Positions 10,266 through 19,046 are shown, counted from the first letter of the stretch. The stretch: 45,246 nt of DNA from an uncultured Eubacteriales bacterium (GCA_900552105.1 URYH01000008.1:1-45246); one strand, 5' to 3'. Notes: a model not told the origin generated them from the sequence alone. Program-made: numbers and translations.

Positions 10266-11915
10266 TTAAAATAATCCCGAAATTTGTTCGTTTTCGTCAA
10301 TTTTCATGTTGAGTGCAGCGGGGGATTTGCCGAGAGCGGGCATGAGCATCATGTCGCCAAGAAGTGCAACCAAGAATCCCGCACCAGTTCGAATTTCAAT
10401 GTCGCGAACGGTCATTTCAAAATCTTTTGGGGCTCCCAAAACTTTTGGATTATCGGTGAAAGAGAATTGGGTTTTTGCCATTATGATCGGAAGGTTGCAA
10501 AGTCCAAGGTTGTTTATATTTTTAATTGATTGTTCCGCTTTTTCGGAATAATTGATTTTTCCAGCCCCATAGATTTTGTGGGCAATATCAAATATTTTTT
10601 GTTTGACTGAGTCTTGTGTGTTATAGGCAAAATGAAGTTTGCATTGTGACTCGCATTGTTTTGTGACCAGTTCCGCGAGTTCCCGAGCACCTTTTCCGCC
10701 TTTTGCCCAAACTTCATTCTGGACGCATTCTGTGTTGTTTTCACTCAATATTTTTTTGACAAGATCAATTTCTTTTTGTGTGTCTGTTTCAAACTTGTTG
10801 ATTGTGACAATGCACGGAAGTTTATAGACTTCTTTGATTGCGTGCAGATGTTGAAGAAGGTTTGGCATTCCTTTTTTGAGTGCCGTCAAGTCCTCGTTTG
10901 CAAGTTCATTTTCGTTTGCACCACCATTGAGTTTGAGGGCGCGGATTGTTGCAACAAGAACAACACAATTGGGTTTGAGTCCGTTCAATCGACACTTTAG
11001 GTCGATAAATTTTTCTGCTCCAAGATCTGCTCCAAAACCAGCCTCTGTCACACAATAGTCCGCAAGACCAAGAGCCGTGCGAGTTGCGATAACACTGTTG
11101 CAACCATGGGCGATGTTTGCAAATGGTCCAAGGTGGACGAGGGCGGGCGTGCCAGCAAGAGTTTGAACGAGGTTTGGACGCAGTGCATCTTTGAGCAAAA
11201 TTGTCATTGCGTCTTCGGCGTGTAAGTCTTTTGCATAAACAGGTTTTCCGTCAATGCTTTGTGCAATCATGATGTTGCCAAGTCTTTCTTTTAGGTCAGA
11301 TAAATTTGTTGCAAGACACATGATTGCCATGACTTCGCTTGCAGCAGTAATAACAAAATTTTCTTTTCTTTCTTCGCAGCCTTTTGTTTGTGAAACTGTG
11401 CAAACTCTTAGCGCTCTGTCGTTTTGGTCAAGACAGCGTTTGAAGAAAATTTTATTCTTGTCAATCTCCAGTTCGTTGCCTTGAAAAATATGATTGTCAA
11501 TCAAACTTGCAAGAAGATTATTTGCAGACGTTATTGCGTGAAAATCGCCATTAAAATGCAAATTTATGTCCGCCATTGGAACAATTTGACTATACCCGCC
11601 GCCTGTTGCACCGCCTTTGATCCCAAACACGGGACCGAGTGATGGTTCGCGAAGAGCAAGGCACACACTTTTGCCTTGTTGAGCCAGTGCATCAGCAAGC
11701 CCGATTGAAACAGTTGTTTTTCCGTTGCCGGCCTTTGTTGGACTGATGGCTGTGACAAGAATTAGTCTGCTGTTTTTTCTTGGTTCGAATTGTTTTTCAA
11801 TTTTTGCCTTATATTTTCCGAACAAAATCAACTCGTCCTCACATAGTCCGAGTTTTTTTGCAATATCCACAATTTTTTGTGGAGTGTGGATCTGGGCAAT
11901 TTCAATATCTGTCAT
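10266..11915 (-). CDS. fhs: Formate-tetrahydrofolate ligase
   Basis: Joins formate to tetrahydrofolate at the cost of ATP, giving 10-formyl-THF for purine synthesis or the methyl branch of the Wood-Ljungdahl route. The protein has 549 residues, close to the usual 555-560. The P-loop-like stretch PTKAGNGKTT is near residue 65, followed by the family blocks EPSLGPVFGIKGGATGGG and NLHFNGDFHAI. The C-terminal part carries IEIRTGAGFLVALLGDMM and MPALGKSPAA, also typical of the family. The ATG at 11915 is preferred because GAGGTG lies a few bases upstream; a GTG two codons earlier is the alternative. It is a single-gene unit here, with no other folate gene nearby, so acetogenesis cannot be inferred from it. 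Confidence 0.97.
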   Translation of the reverse strand: MTDIEIAQIHTPQKIVDIAKKLGLCEDELILFGKYKAKIEKQFEPRKNSRLILVTAISPTKAGNGKTTVSIGLADALAQQGKSVCLALREPSLGPVFGIKGGATGGGYSQIVPMADINLHFNGDFHAITSANNLLASLIDNHIFQGNELEIDKNKIFFKRCLDQNDRALRVCTVSQTKGCEERKENFVITAASEVMAIMCLATNLSDLKERLGNIMIAQSIDGKPVYAKDLHAEDAMTILLKDALRPNLVQTLAGTPALVHLGPFANIAHGCNSVIATRTALGLADYCVTEAGFGADLGAEKFIDLKCRLNGLKPNCVVLVATIRALKLNGGANENELANEDLTALKKGMPNLLQHLHAIKEVYKLPCIVTINKFETDTQKEIDLVKKILSENNTECVQNEVWAKGGKGARELAELVTKQCESQCKLHFAYNTQDSVKQKIFDIAHKIYGAGKINYSEKAEQSIKNINNLGLCNLPIIMAKTQFSFTDNPKVLGAPKDFEMTVRDIEIRTGAGFLVALLGDMMLMPALGKSPAALNMKIDENEQISGLF

Positions 11916-11960
11916 TTTCACCTCGATAGAGAATTATAAAACATTTTGCGAAAATTAAAA

Positions 11961-11987
11961 AACAAAAAAAGAGCCGCTTGCTCTTTT
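11961..11987 (-). terminator. Intrinsic terminator of the HdeD-like gene
   Basis: Read leftward, the stem AAAAGAGC / GCTCTTTT with a 5-base loop is followed by more T. It sits just after the stop codon of the membrane-protein gene and before fhs. Confidence 0.75.
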
Positions 11988-12002
11988 ATTGTTGAAATTT
12001 TG

Positions 12003-12596
12003 TTATTCAATAACAATTTCGTCAGGATTGTCATTCTGTGTTTGGGTCAGTTGTTTTTTTGCTTGCTTGATTTTGTGGCTAAACACCAATGTTGTCACAA
12101 GTCTTCGGAGTCCTTCAATAATGAGTGAACAACCTGCAAAAATTATTACCGTATCAAAATTTGAGAAGACAACACAAACGCCGAGGCAAGCGGTGAGGAT
12201 TGACAAAACAAAGAGAATCCACCAGCCTTTTATTTTTGCTTTTGCACACAAAATGCTGTCAGTGAGCGATGTCATTGAGTCGACAAAAATAAAGATTCCA
12301 AACAGCACTGTCAAAATGCTTTGAAGCGTGCTTGTGTATACCAAGCAAAAAATTCCCAAAATCAGCATGACAGCAGCGGCAATTAACAAGTTTGCACCAA
12401 AAAATCTGTCGACAGTGAAAAATCTAACAAACAGGGCCACACTCATCGTGAGAAGCATTGCTCCAAACACAATGCAAAGAACATCGCCTGCTCTTGTTGG
12501 CATCGCAACACACAAAATTCCAAACACAATTGTTAGTGTTGCAATGATGATGCTATCCCATTTGACTTTTTTGAAAAATCCTTGAACTTTATTCAT
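12003..12596 (-). CDS. DUF308 / HdeD-like six-helix membrane protein
   Basis: A 197-residue integral membrane protein with about six hydrophobic helices in pairs (for example IIIATLTIVFGILCVAMP and ILTVLFGIFIFVDSMTSL). This matches the size and helix pattern of the short HdeD/DUF308 family, linked to acid resistance in enterobacteria but of unknown role in Firmicutes. Each pair has the small-residue rhythm G-I-x-x-x-x-P / G-x-x-L that is common in this family. The C-terminal 30 residues are polar and charged (QAKKQLTQTQND). An excellent Shine-Dalgarno (AAGGAGGG) fixes the start. The gene is upstream of fhs on the same strand but separated from it by a terminator, so it is probably transcribed alone. 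Confidence 0.75.
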   Translation of the reverse strand: MNKVQGFFKKVKWDSIIIATLTIVFGILCVAMPTRAGDVLCIVFGAMLLTMSVALFVRFFTVDRFFGANLLIAAAVMLILGIFCLVYTSTLQSILTVLFGIFIFVDSMTSLTDSILCAKAKIKGWWILFVLSILTACLGVCVVFSNFDTVIIFAGCSLIIEGLRRLVTTLVFSHKIKQAKKQLTQTQNDNPDEIVIE

Positions 12597-12674
12597 AAAC
12601 CCTCCTTTTCTTTTTTGAGTATATCAATAATGATTTTTTTTGTTAAACGAAAGACTATATTTTTCAATTTGATA

Positions 12675-12703
12675 TTGACAAAATGGCAAAGTTGGGTTAA
12701 TAT
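12675..12703 (+). promoter_or_regulatory. Candidate distal promoter upstream of the yjjX-like gene
   Basis: TTGACA and TAATAT are separated by 17 bases. A transcript would start near 12710, about 160 bases before the next gene, and would first cross the dyad at 12773-12816. Confidence 0.45.
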
Positions 12704-12772
12704 AATTTTACAATCTCGTGTCATTCCAGATTGTTTTATTTGGGAATATTTGCAAAAATCTTCTTATGAATG

Positions 12773-12816
12773 GCAATAAAACAACAATATTTCTTGACTG
12801 TGTTTTATTGTTTTTT
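12773..12816 (+). terminator. Inverted repeat followed by T-run: attenuator or sRNA end
   Basis: A perfect 10-base arm pair, CAATAAAACA and TGTTTTATTG, encloses an 18-base loop and is followed by six T. It overlaps the -35 box of the proximal promoter, so it could instead be an operator. Confidence 0.35.
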
Positions 12817-12821
12817 ATAAG
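12794..12821 (+). promoter_or_regulatory. Candidate proximal promoter of the yjjX-like gene
   Basis: TTGACT and TATAAG are separated by 16 bases, about 50 bases before the ATG. The -35 box lies within the loop of an inverted repeat. Confidence 0.45.
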
Positions 12822-12871
12822 GTGATTTTTTTATGTTACAGTCGAAAAATTTTTTTTGAAGGAGAAAAGAA

Positions 12872-13411
12872 ATGAAAGTATTAATTGGAACAAAAAATCC
12901 AGGAAAAATCAAAGGAGCAAAAGCGGCACTCGAAAACTTTTTTGATGATGTTGAGATTGAAAGCGTTTCAGCACCATCAAATGTCAGTGAGCAACCTGTT
13001 GACGGCGACACATATCTTGGCGCTCACAACAGAGTGCAAAACATGATTAAATTTGCAAAAGAAAACAATATTAACGCTGATATGTTCATGGCGATTGAAA
13101 GCGGACTTGTCAATCTTTACGGCAATTGGTTCATAACAAATTTTGCAGTCATTTGTGATAAGTCGGGTTATGAAAGTGTTGGAACAAGTGCAAGTTTTCC
13201 TGTGCCTAAAAAACACGTTGACAACATCAAAAACAAAACCTTGGGCACAGTGATGGACGAATTGTTTCACGAGGAAGACCTCAGAAGCAGCACGGGCGGC
13301 ATCGGACTTCTCACAAAAGAGCACATAACTCGAATTGATCTCAACACTCAAGCATTCACAATGGCGCTTACGCAATTTGTCAACGGCGAAGTTTGGACGG
13401 ATAAACAATAA
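12872..13411 (+). CDS. yjjX: Inosine/xanthosine triphosphatase, YjjX (DUF84) family
   Basis: House-cleaning enzymes of this family hydrolyse non-canonical nucleoside triphosphates such as ITP and XTP to protect nucleic acids. The 179-residue protein opens with the family signature GTKNPGKIKGAKAALE. This is followed by SAPSNVSEQPVDGDTYLGAHNR, which has the SxVxxQP core and acidic metal-site residues, and by AIESGLV and STGGIGLLTK. Length and motif order fit the family over its whole span. AAGGAGA lies nine bases before the ATG. The gene is a stand-alone unit ending in a strong terminator shared with the convergent WG-repeat gene. The substrate is inferred from the family, not from this sequence. 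Confidence 0.88.
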   Translation: MKVLIGTKNPGKIKGAKAALENFFDDVEIESVSAPSNVSEQPVDGDTYLGAHNRVQNMIKFAKENNINADMFMAIESGLVNLYGNWFITNFAVICDKSGYESVGTSASFPVPKKHVDNIKNKTLGTVMDELFHEEDLRSSTGGIGLLTKEHITRIDLNTQAFTMALTQFVNGEVWTDKQ

Positions 13412-13423
13412 AAGTCATAACAA

Positions 13424-13452
13424 AAAAACAGTTGTTTTGCAACTGTTTTTTG
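13424..13452. terminator. Bidirectional intrinsic terminator
   Basis: A stem AAAAACAGTTG / CAACTGTTTTT with loop TTTTG has A-run and T-run flanks and lies between two convergent genes, serving both. Confidence 0.85.
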
Positions 13453-13460
13453 TTGGTATT

Positions 13461-14954
13461 TTATAAACTTTTTTCATTGTCATCCATAAAAGAATGAACA
13501 ATGATTCCAGCAACTGGGCTTCCCATGAGAATGCTTGCACAAATTGAGGCATAATTTTTTTCATCTTCTGAATAAGAACGAGATGAAGGTGATTTTGTTT
13601 GGGATTTGGCTTGCTTTTCACTGTAATAATCTGATGCAGACAAAGAATTTTTATATTCTTTTATTCCTTGCAAGTCTTCCTGTTCAGCCAAAACATTTTC
13701 TGCTCCAACATTGAGAAAACGCTCTTTTTCATTGTCCTTATTTCTTTCGCGAACAGAAAATCTTTTTATTTTTGTTCCGTCGGGCATTTTTTGCCAAGAC
13801 CATGAATTGCCTCGCGTGAGATTTTCAGCATAAACTTTGCCGTGATTGCTGATCACACTCCAATTATACTCATAATCTGTTTTGTTGTTAAGTTGGGCTA
13901 AAAATCTATATTCACCATTGTCCATTAGACATGAATTGTCGTAATCAACATCAACAATATTGCCGGCGAGCAATTGAGAACCGTCGGGATCAAACAGTTC
14001 AATCGTTGTTTTGTCACCATTACTAATTTTACATTGATAAACATTGTCGAGTGAATTAAAATTCCAACCCGTTGCACCATGACAAATTGCTTTTTGGCTA
14101 ATGCTTAAATATTTGTGAGGAATTATTATTTTCCCGTCTAACGAAACAAGCCCACACTTACCATTTTCATCTTTTGTGACAACAAGCTCTTCTTTTGTTG
14201 TTGAAATAAATTTTTCAACTTTTCTTTCAACTTTGTTTTTTTCAATGAAACTATTTGAATTTGAATCAAAATCAAAAATTGTGGACACATTGGTTTCTTT
14301 GTCAAAAGAAACAAGCTTGTTATCCGTATCAAGTATGGTTAATTCCGAATTGTTATTAGATTTAAAAATCGTTTGTCCGTTTGTTACGAGATAAGTTGCA
14401 GTTGGAGTTGCAATTACTTCAATTTTTTTGTCGCTCATATTATAAGTTTTGCAATGCAAATTGTGGGCGTCGAAATTTTGGTTGTCAAGTGAGAAAATTT
14501 TTTTCATTTTGTCATCACAAATTGTCTTTATTCCATTGCTGTCAATCAATAAGTAACGATCATGTCCAACCTTTATTTCGTTATTATTTCCCTGTTCGTC
14601 TTGTGGGATGCGGAGGCCAGTATCTTTTGTTCGACATGAATAATCCACTGAATATATATCTCCGTTTTTCAAAACAAGATTTCCTGCGAGAGTGTCAGAA
14701 AATTCTGGAGTTACAAAACCAAGCTCTGTGTTTAATTTGATACGTCCATTTTCTGTTTTTGCTTCAACAATATTTCCGTTTTGTTCGAAAGATGTTATTG
14801 GAGGAGTGTGGATTTCTTTATTATAAAAAATTATTTTTTCATCTTTGATTTTGATTTTAAAAGCTGAATTTTTGTCAAGTTTAAATACATTTCCGTTCCC
14901 ATCAGAAATTTTTGAAAAAAGTCCTGATTTTGATGCTGAAAACTTTGATATCAT
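13461..14954 (-). CDS. WG-repeat-containing protein, unknown function
   Basis: A 497-residue protein without signal peptide at its start, so probably cytoplasmic or held in the membrane only by its end. It has many short beta-rich stretches. At least one (near residue 265) is a good WG/KWG repeat: NGKCGLVSLDGKIIIPHKY, close to the consensus G-K-x-G-L-I-x-x-x-G-K-x-V-I-P-x-x-Y. Other segments (SFEQNGNIVEAKTENG) look like degenerate copies. The last 30 residues include a hydrophobic segment (SICASILMGSPVAGIIVHSF). The start at 14954 is preferred because GGAGGG lies five bases before it; an ATG four codons upstream overlaps that site. Repeats of this kind bind partners in other proteins, but no partner is evident here. 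Confidence 0.7.
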   Translation of the reverse strand: MISKFSASKSGLFSKISDGNGNVFKLDKNSAFKIKIKDEKIIFYNKEIHTPPITSFEQNGNIVEAKTENGRIKLNTELGFVTPEFSDTLAGNLVLKNGDIYSVDYSCRTKDTGLRIPQDEQGNNNEIKVGHDRYLLIDSNGIKTICDDKMKKIFSLDNQNFDAHNLHCKTYNMSDKKIEVIATPTATYLVTNGQTIFKSNNNSELTILDTDNKLVSFDKETNVSTIFDFDSNSNSFIEKNKVERKVEKFISTTKEELVVTKDENGKCGLVSLDGKIIIPHKYLSISQKAICHGATGWNFNSLDNVYQCKISNGDKTTIELFDPDGSQLLAGNIVDVDYDNSCLMDNGEYRFLAQLNNKTDYEYNWSVISNHGKVYAENLTRGNSWSWQKMPDGTKIKRFSVRERNKDNEKERFLNVGAENVLAEQEDLQGIKEYKNSLSASDYYSEKQAKSQTKSPSSRSYSEDEKNYASICASILMGSPVAGIIVHSFMDDNEKSL

Positions 14955-15077
14955 TTTGCCCTCCATTGTTCGTAATATAATAACATTGTTTATTCCAACA
15001 GTCAAGATGTCTTTTTTTAATTAATATGAATAAGTTGAAAAAAACTGCAAAAGATAAATTGATTAAAAGGAGAGAAT

Positions 15078-15779
15078 ATGAAAAAATCACTAAAAAATCA
15101 TTTTATTACTTTTGCCCTTGCCTTGATTCTTGTTATACCATGCTTGTTTTTGTTTTCTGCTTGTGGCGAAAGTGATGTGATTCAAGTTTCAAGCTATGAC
15201 CAACTTGTTGACGCAATGAAAGGAGATAAAGGTGTTATCCAACTCACTGCCGACATTGATGTCAAAGACCAAGTTTTTGCAAACAGAAAAGTGACGCTTG
15301 ATCTCAACGGAAAAACCATTTCGAATTCAAGTGACATTTGGAATGAAGAAAAAAATATTTGGTCGCTTGTTGGAGCAGGGGAAGGCGGCGAACTCACAGT
15401 GACAGGCGGCGGAAAACTTGTTGCAAAAGCAGACGATTGCTATGCGCTTGATGTTCGTGACGGCGGAAAACTTGTGATTGAAAACGGCGTGTTTGTTGGA
15501 AATATCAGTGCGGTATATTCATATGAAGGCAATGTTGAAATCAAAGGTGGAACATATTCCATTCAACAACAAAGCAAAGAATTTGGAAACAAGCTCATGA
15601 TTAACCTTTACGACGCAAACCGCGACAACGGAACCGCGAACCTCAAAGTTTATGGCGGAAGATACAATGGATTTGACCCCGCCAACCCAATGGAAAAAGG
15701 GTATAAACTTCTTGCAGAAGGTTATATTTCAAGTCTTGTTGAAGGGACAACAACCGACTATCTTGTAACAAAGGCATAA
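15078..15779 (+). CDS. Small beta-helix lipoprotein
   Basis: A 233-residue exported lipoprotein with a long signal peptide and lipobox LFSAC (Cys29). The mature part begins with SSYDQLVDAMKGDKGVIQLTADIDV and continues with short strands such as KVTLDLNGKTIS, GGELTVTGGGKLVAK, GGKLVIENGVFVGN and NVEIKGGTYSI. This is the pattern of a right-handed parallel beta-helix, as in pectate-lyase-like carbohydrate-binding proteins. No lyase active-site residues can be identified. AAGGAG lies a few bases before the ATG. The gene is flanked by a divergent WG-repeat gene and a downstream terminator. Function beyond surface location is unknown. Confidence 0.75.
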   Translation: MKKSLKNHFITFALALILVIPCLFLFSACGESDVIQVSSYDQLVDAMKGDKGVIQLTADIDVKDQVFANRKVTLDLNGKTISNSSDIWNEEKNIWSLVGAGEGGELTVTGGGKLVAKADDCYALDVRDGGKLVIENGVFVGNISAVYSYEGNVEIKGGTYSIQQQSKEFGNKLMINLYDANRDNGTANLKVYGGRYNGFDPANPMEKGYKLLAEGYISSLVEGTTTDYLVTKA

Positions 15780-15793
15780 AAGACGAACAAATT

Positions 15794-15818
15794 AACACCA
15801 TTTTATATGGTGTTTTTT
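15794..15818 (+). terminator. Intrinsic terminator
   Basis: An 8-bp stem AACACCAT / ATGGTGTT is followed by a T-run shortly after the beta-helix lipoprotein stop codon. Confidence 0.85.
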
Positions 15819-15887
15819 TGTTGTAATACCCAAAATTAACCAATATTTCGCCAAATGAATAAACTGCATAAGGAAAAAGGAGGGAAA

Positions 15888-16886
15888 ATGAAGAAACTAA
15901 GCATAATTTTGGCGATCATGCTCTCACTTGTGAGTTTTGCGTTTGTTGGCTGCAAGAAAAATAATTCAAGCGTCATTCGTGTGAACGAAGTGACACACAG
16001 CATTTTTTATGCACCTTTTTATGTCGCCATAAATAAGGGATATTTTGAGAATGAAGGAATATCCATTGAATTAACAAATGGCGGCGGTTCAAACAACAGC
16101 ATGACAGCACTGATTACAAATGGGGCAGATGTCGCTCTCTTGGGACCAGAAACTGCGGTTTATACTTATGCCCAAGGAGCAAAAGACCAGCCAGTTATTT
16201 TTGGCCAGTTGACAAAGCGTGACGGGTCGTTTATGTTCACTCGTGACACAAACGAAAACTTTTCTTGGAACAATGTTGTTGGCAAAGAAATTCTTGCCGG
16301 ACGCAGAGGCGGAATGCCATATATGGCTCTTGAATATCTCTTAAAACAAAAAGGACTTTTGGACAAAACAAACCTAAATACCGATGTTGCTTTTGCGAAC
16401 ATGGCAAGTGCCTATCAAGGCGGTCAAGGAGATTACACAACACTCTTTGAACCAACCGCAAGTGACATGGCGTCGAATGGTTTGGGAAAAATTGTTGCTT
16501 CAATCGGAGCGGAAGTTGGAGAAGTTCCATACACCGCATTCATGGCAACAAAAAGTTTTATGGAGAAAAATCCAAAGACAATCAAGGCGTTTTTGAGAGC
16601 GGTGTGGAAAGGATATAATTTTCTTGTTAACGCGCCAATCGAAGATGTTGCTGACGCACTCTCGCCATCTTTTGACGGCACTTCAAAACAAAATATCCAA
16701 GCCGCAATCACAACCTATAAATCAATTGACGCATGGGTTTCAAATCCTGCAATGACGCAAGATTCCTACGACCGCCTTTGTGCAATCATGACAAGTGCGG
16801 GTGAACTTTCAGTGAGTGTCCCAATGAATGCAATTGTTGACAACAGTTATGCAAATGAGGTTATGAAAGAACTTTTGGAATTATAA
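15888..16886 (+). CDS. ABC-transporter substrate-binding lipoprotein, NMT1/THI5-like
   Basis: The extracytoplasmic binding protein of the importer encoded by this and the next two genes. The 332-residue product has a lipobox FVGC (Cys22). The mature domain opens with the NMT1/SsuA-type block HSIFYAPFYVAINKGYFENEGI, followed by GGGSNNSMTALITNGADVALLGPE. Relatives bind thiamine pyrimidine precursors, aliphatic sulfonates, nitrate or riboflavin; the sequence alone does not decide. No TPP or FMN riboswitch is visible upstream. The start at 15888 is chosen because AAGGAGGG lies just before it; an ATG 11 codons earlier would displace the signal peptide. A terminator separates it from the ATPase gene, a common way to make more binding protein than transporter. 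Confidence 0.9.
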   Translation: MKKLSIILAIMLSLVSFAFVGCKKNNSSVIRVNEVTHSIFYAPFYVAINKGYFENEGISIELTNGGGSNNSMTALITNGADVALLGPETAVYTYAQGAKDQPVIFGQLTKRDGSFMFTRDTNENFSWNNVVGKEILAGRRGGMPYMALEYLLKQKGLLDKTNLNTDVAFANMASAYQGGQGDYTTLFEPTASDMASNGLGKIVASIGAEVGEVPYTAFMATKSFMEKNPKTIKAFLRAVWKGYNFLVNAPIEDVADALSPSFDGTSKQNIQAAITTYKSIDAWVSNPAMTQDSYDRLCAIMTSAGELSVSVPMNAIVDNSYANEVMKELLEL

Positions 16887-16897
16887 ATTTGCGGCAC

Positions 16898-16931
16898 AAA
16901 AGAACGACATGTAAAAGTGTCGTTCTTTTCA
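16898..16931 (+). terminator. Intergenic terminator inside the ABC operon
   Basis: A 12-bp stem AAAAGAACGACA / TGTCGTTCTTTT follows the binding-protein gene. With no clear promoter before the ATPase gene, partial read-through is likely. Confidence 0.75.
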
Positions 16932-16990
16932 CATTAACCTGATGTCTTCATATAATGAAATAGAACGAAAAACCAGCAGGGAGATTACAA

Positions 16991-17758
16991 ATGACGATTG
17001 TGCAACTTGAACATGTTGGACTGACATATTTTAGCAAAAATGGTGAAACGCATGCTTTGGCTGACATAAATTTTGACATCGAAGAAGGCGAGTTTGTCAG
17101 TATTGTTGGGCCTAGTGGATGTGGAAAAACAACCATACTATCTTTGGTGTCGGGATTGATTAAACCGACGAACGGCGTTGTGTTTGTTGCGGGCAAAAAC
17201 CCAAACGAAAACCGAGATAAGACAGGATATATGTTCCAAAAAGACCTTTTGTTTGAATGGCGCACAATTTCAAAAAACATACAGTTGGGTCTTGAAATTC
17301 AAAAGAAAAACACTCCAGAAAACAAAGAATATGCAAAAGAATTATTAAAAAAATATGGACTTGAAGAGTTTGGAACAAAATATCCAAATCAACTTTCGGG
17401 TGGAATGCGTCAGCGTGTTGCACTCATTCGAACGCTTGTTTTAAAACCCGATGTTCTGCTCCTTGATGAGCCTTTTTCTGCACTTGACGCACAAACGCGA
17501 ATCAATGTTTGCGAAGACGTGAGCAAAATTTTGCGTGCGGAGAAGAAAACGACCATTCTTGTCACGCATGACATAACCGAGGCAATTTCACTTTCGGATA
17601 GAATCATTGTGCTTTCAAGTCGGCCTGCTTGCGTGAAATGCGAATATAAAATGGAGTTTACGACAACAAGTCCAAGGGAGAGAAGAGAATCTCCAAAATT
17701 TAATGAGTATTTTAAGCAGGTGTGGGGGGATTTGCAAATTGAAAACGACAAGGAATAA
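16991..17758 (+). CDS. ABC-transporter ATPase (nitrate/sulfonate/thiamine-precursor class)
   Basis: The cytoplasmic motor of the importer, 255 residues. Walker A is GPSGCGKTT (near residue 40), the Q-loop is YMFQKDLL, the signature is LSGGMRQR, Walker B is VLLLDEPFSALD, and the switch His is in LVTHDITEAISLSD. This is the SsuB/TauB/ThiZ type. AGGGAG precedes the ATG. The permease reading frame begins before or just after this gene's stop, so the two are translationally close. All catalytic residues are present. Confidence 0.93.
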   Translation: MTIVQLEHVGLTYFSKNGETHALADINFDIEEGEFVSIVGPSGCGKTTILSLVSGLIKPTNGVVFVAGKNPNENRDKTGYMFQKDLLFEWRTISKNIQLGLEIQKKNTPENKEYAKELLKKYGLEEFGTKYPNQLSGGMRQRVALIRTLVLKPDVLLLDEPFSALDAQTRINVCEDVSKILRAEKKTTILVTHDITEAISLSDRIIVLSSRPACVKCEYKMEFTTTSPRERRESPKFNEYFKQVWGDLQIENDKE

Positions 17759-18635
17759 ACTTTTCAAAAACAATCTCATGCTCAAAAAAAATGAGCAAAA
17801 AAAATTTGCAAAGTTCTTTTCAAAACGAGAAAAACTAAACTACTCAAAAGAGTTTTTGGCATACAAAAAGAGAAATGTTTGGAACAAAGTGCTTGTTGTT
17901 TCAATCCAAATCGCATTGCTTGTTCTTTTTGTTGTGCTTTGGGAAGTCCTTGCAAAAATTGGTGCAATAAACGTCTTTATCACAAGTTCACCAAGTCGAA
18001 TTTGGGCGACAATAAAAGACCTTGTTGCATCAAAAACCTTGTTCACTCATATTGGTGTCACGCTGTATGAGGCGACGCTTGGATTTTTGATTGCGACATT
18101 TGCGGGCTCAATCATCGCAATAATTTTGTGGTGGAACACAACAATAAGAAAAGTGCTTGACCCATATATTGTTGTCATCAACAGTTTGCCCAAAATTGCT
18201 CTTGGACCAATCTTGATTGTTTGGGTTGGAGTCGGAACAAAAGCGATTGTTGCAATGGACATTCTCATCATGATTGTCATCACGATAATTAGCATGCTCA
18301 ACTCTTTCACATCTTGCGACCAAGGCAAAATTATGCTCATGCAAAGCATGCGGGCAAACAAGTTTCAAATTCTTTTCAAACTCATTTTGCCAAACTCGCT
18401 TTGCGATTTTATTTCAGTCCTAAAAATCAACGTTGGACTCACATGGGTTGGGACAATCATGGGGGAGTATCTCGCGAGCAAGGCGGGACTTGGATATCTC
18501 ATCGTCTATGGCGGTCAAGTCTTCAAACTTGATTTGGTTATGGCAAGCACAGTCATTTTGTGTGTTCTTGCAGCAATCATGTATTTCGTTGTTGCATTTA
18601 TTGAAAAGCAAGTTTATAAACACCGCGAACACTAA
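17739..18635 (+). CDS. ABC-transporter permease (SsuC/ThiX type)
   Basis: The membrane channel of the importer. It has about six transmembrane helices after a basic cytoplasmic leader (KKNEQKKFAKFFSKREK). The family coupling motif is present as E-A-T-L-G-F in the first half and as the EAA-like loop Q-S-M-R-A-N-K near residue 195, ending with GEYLASKAGLGYLI. The start is uncertain: TTG at 17739 has GGGGGA eight bases upstream and overlaps the ATPase gene by 20 bases; ATG at 17778 has no Shine-Dalgarno; ATG at 17703 would give a 56-base overlap. The choice does not affect the membrane domain. Confidence 0.85.
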   Translation: MKTTRNKLFKNNLMLKKNEQKKFAKFFSKREKLNYSKEFLAYKKRNVWNKVLVVSIQIALLVLFVVLWEVLAKIGAINVFITSSPSRIWATIKDLVASKTLFTHIGVTLYEATLGFLIATFAGSIIAIILWWNTTIRKVLDPYIVVINSLPKIALGPILIVWVGVGTKAIVAMDILIMIVITIISMLNSFTSCDQGKIMLMQSMRANKFQILFKLILPNSLCDFISVLKINVGLTWVGTIMGEYLASKAGLGYLIVYGGQVFKLDLVMASTVILCVLAAIMYFVVAFIEKQVYKHREH

Positions 18636-18669
18636 ATTTGACAAATAAAAAAAGCCAGCGGACTGACTT

Positions 18670-19044
18670 TTAGGATTTGAACAAACTGTGAAGATTGCAA
18701 TAAGCAAACACTGCTTCAATTTTTTCATCTTCATCAACACAAAAGGTTGCAACAGGCTCGGTGCCAGGCGTCAAACGCTTAAATTGGTTTCCTTTGTTTG
18801 TTTGGAGTTTGACCCACGCAATATGATGTTCGGGAGTCATTGGGTGTGCGATTTCCCCAATGTGCACGGTCACTTTGCCACAGTTGACAGAGTGGGTTGG
18901 CACATGTTTTTCTTTTGCGCCATCACTCGTGTTTGGCGACAAAACGCCCATTGCTTCTCCGCAACACATAACTGGCACCCCGCTGTCGTTGACTTTGACA
19001 ACAATATTTCCGCAGTGACGACAATAACAAAAATTTTGATCCAT
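18670..19044 (-). CDS. dfx: Superoxide reductase (desulfoferrodoxin, 2Fe type)
   Basis: Reduces superoxide to hydrogen peroxide without making oxygen, a typical defence of anaerobes. The protein has 124 residues. The desulforedoxin domain (CxxC in YCRHCG, then the CC pair in MCCGEAM) carries the Fe(Cys)4 centre. The catalytic neelaredoxin domain has EKHVPTH (Glu and His of the active site), HPMTPEHHI (His ligands) and AYCNLH (Cys and His ligands). The start at 19044 has GGAGGAAG seven bases upstream; a longer frame to 19095 would run into CRISPR sequence. The Shine-Dalgarno lies inside the degenerate last CRISPR repeat, and no promoter other than the CRISPR leader is visible upstream, so array transcripts may carry this gene. 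Confidence 0.93.
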   Translation of the reverse strand: MDQNFCYCRHCGNIVVKVNDSGVPVMCCGEAMGVLSPNTSDGAKEKHVPTHSVNCGKVTVHIGEIAHPMTPEHHIAWVKLQTNKGNQFKRLTPGTEPVATFCVDEDEKIEAVFAYCNLHSLFKS

Positions 19045-19046
19045 TT

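Noticed and set aside
15819..15887. TPP or FMN riboswitch before the NMT1-like binding protein
   Set aside because: None of the conserved blocks of either class can be found in the short leader.
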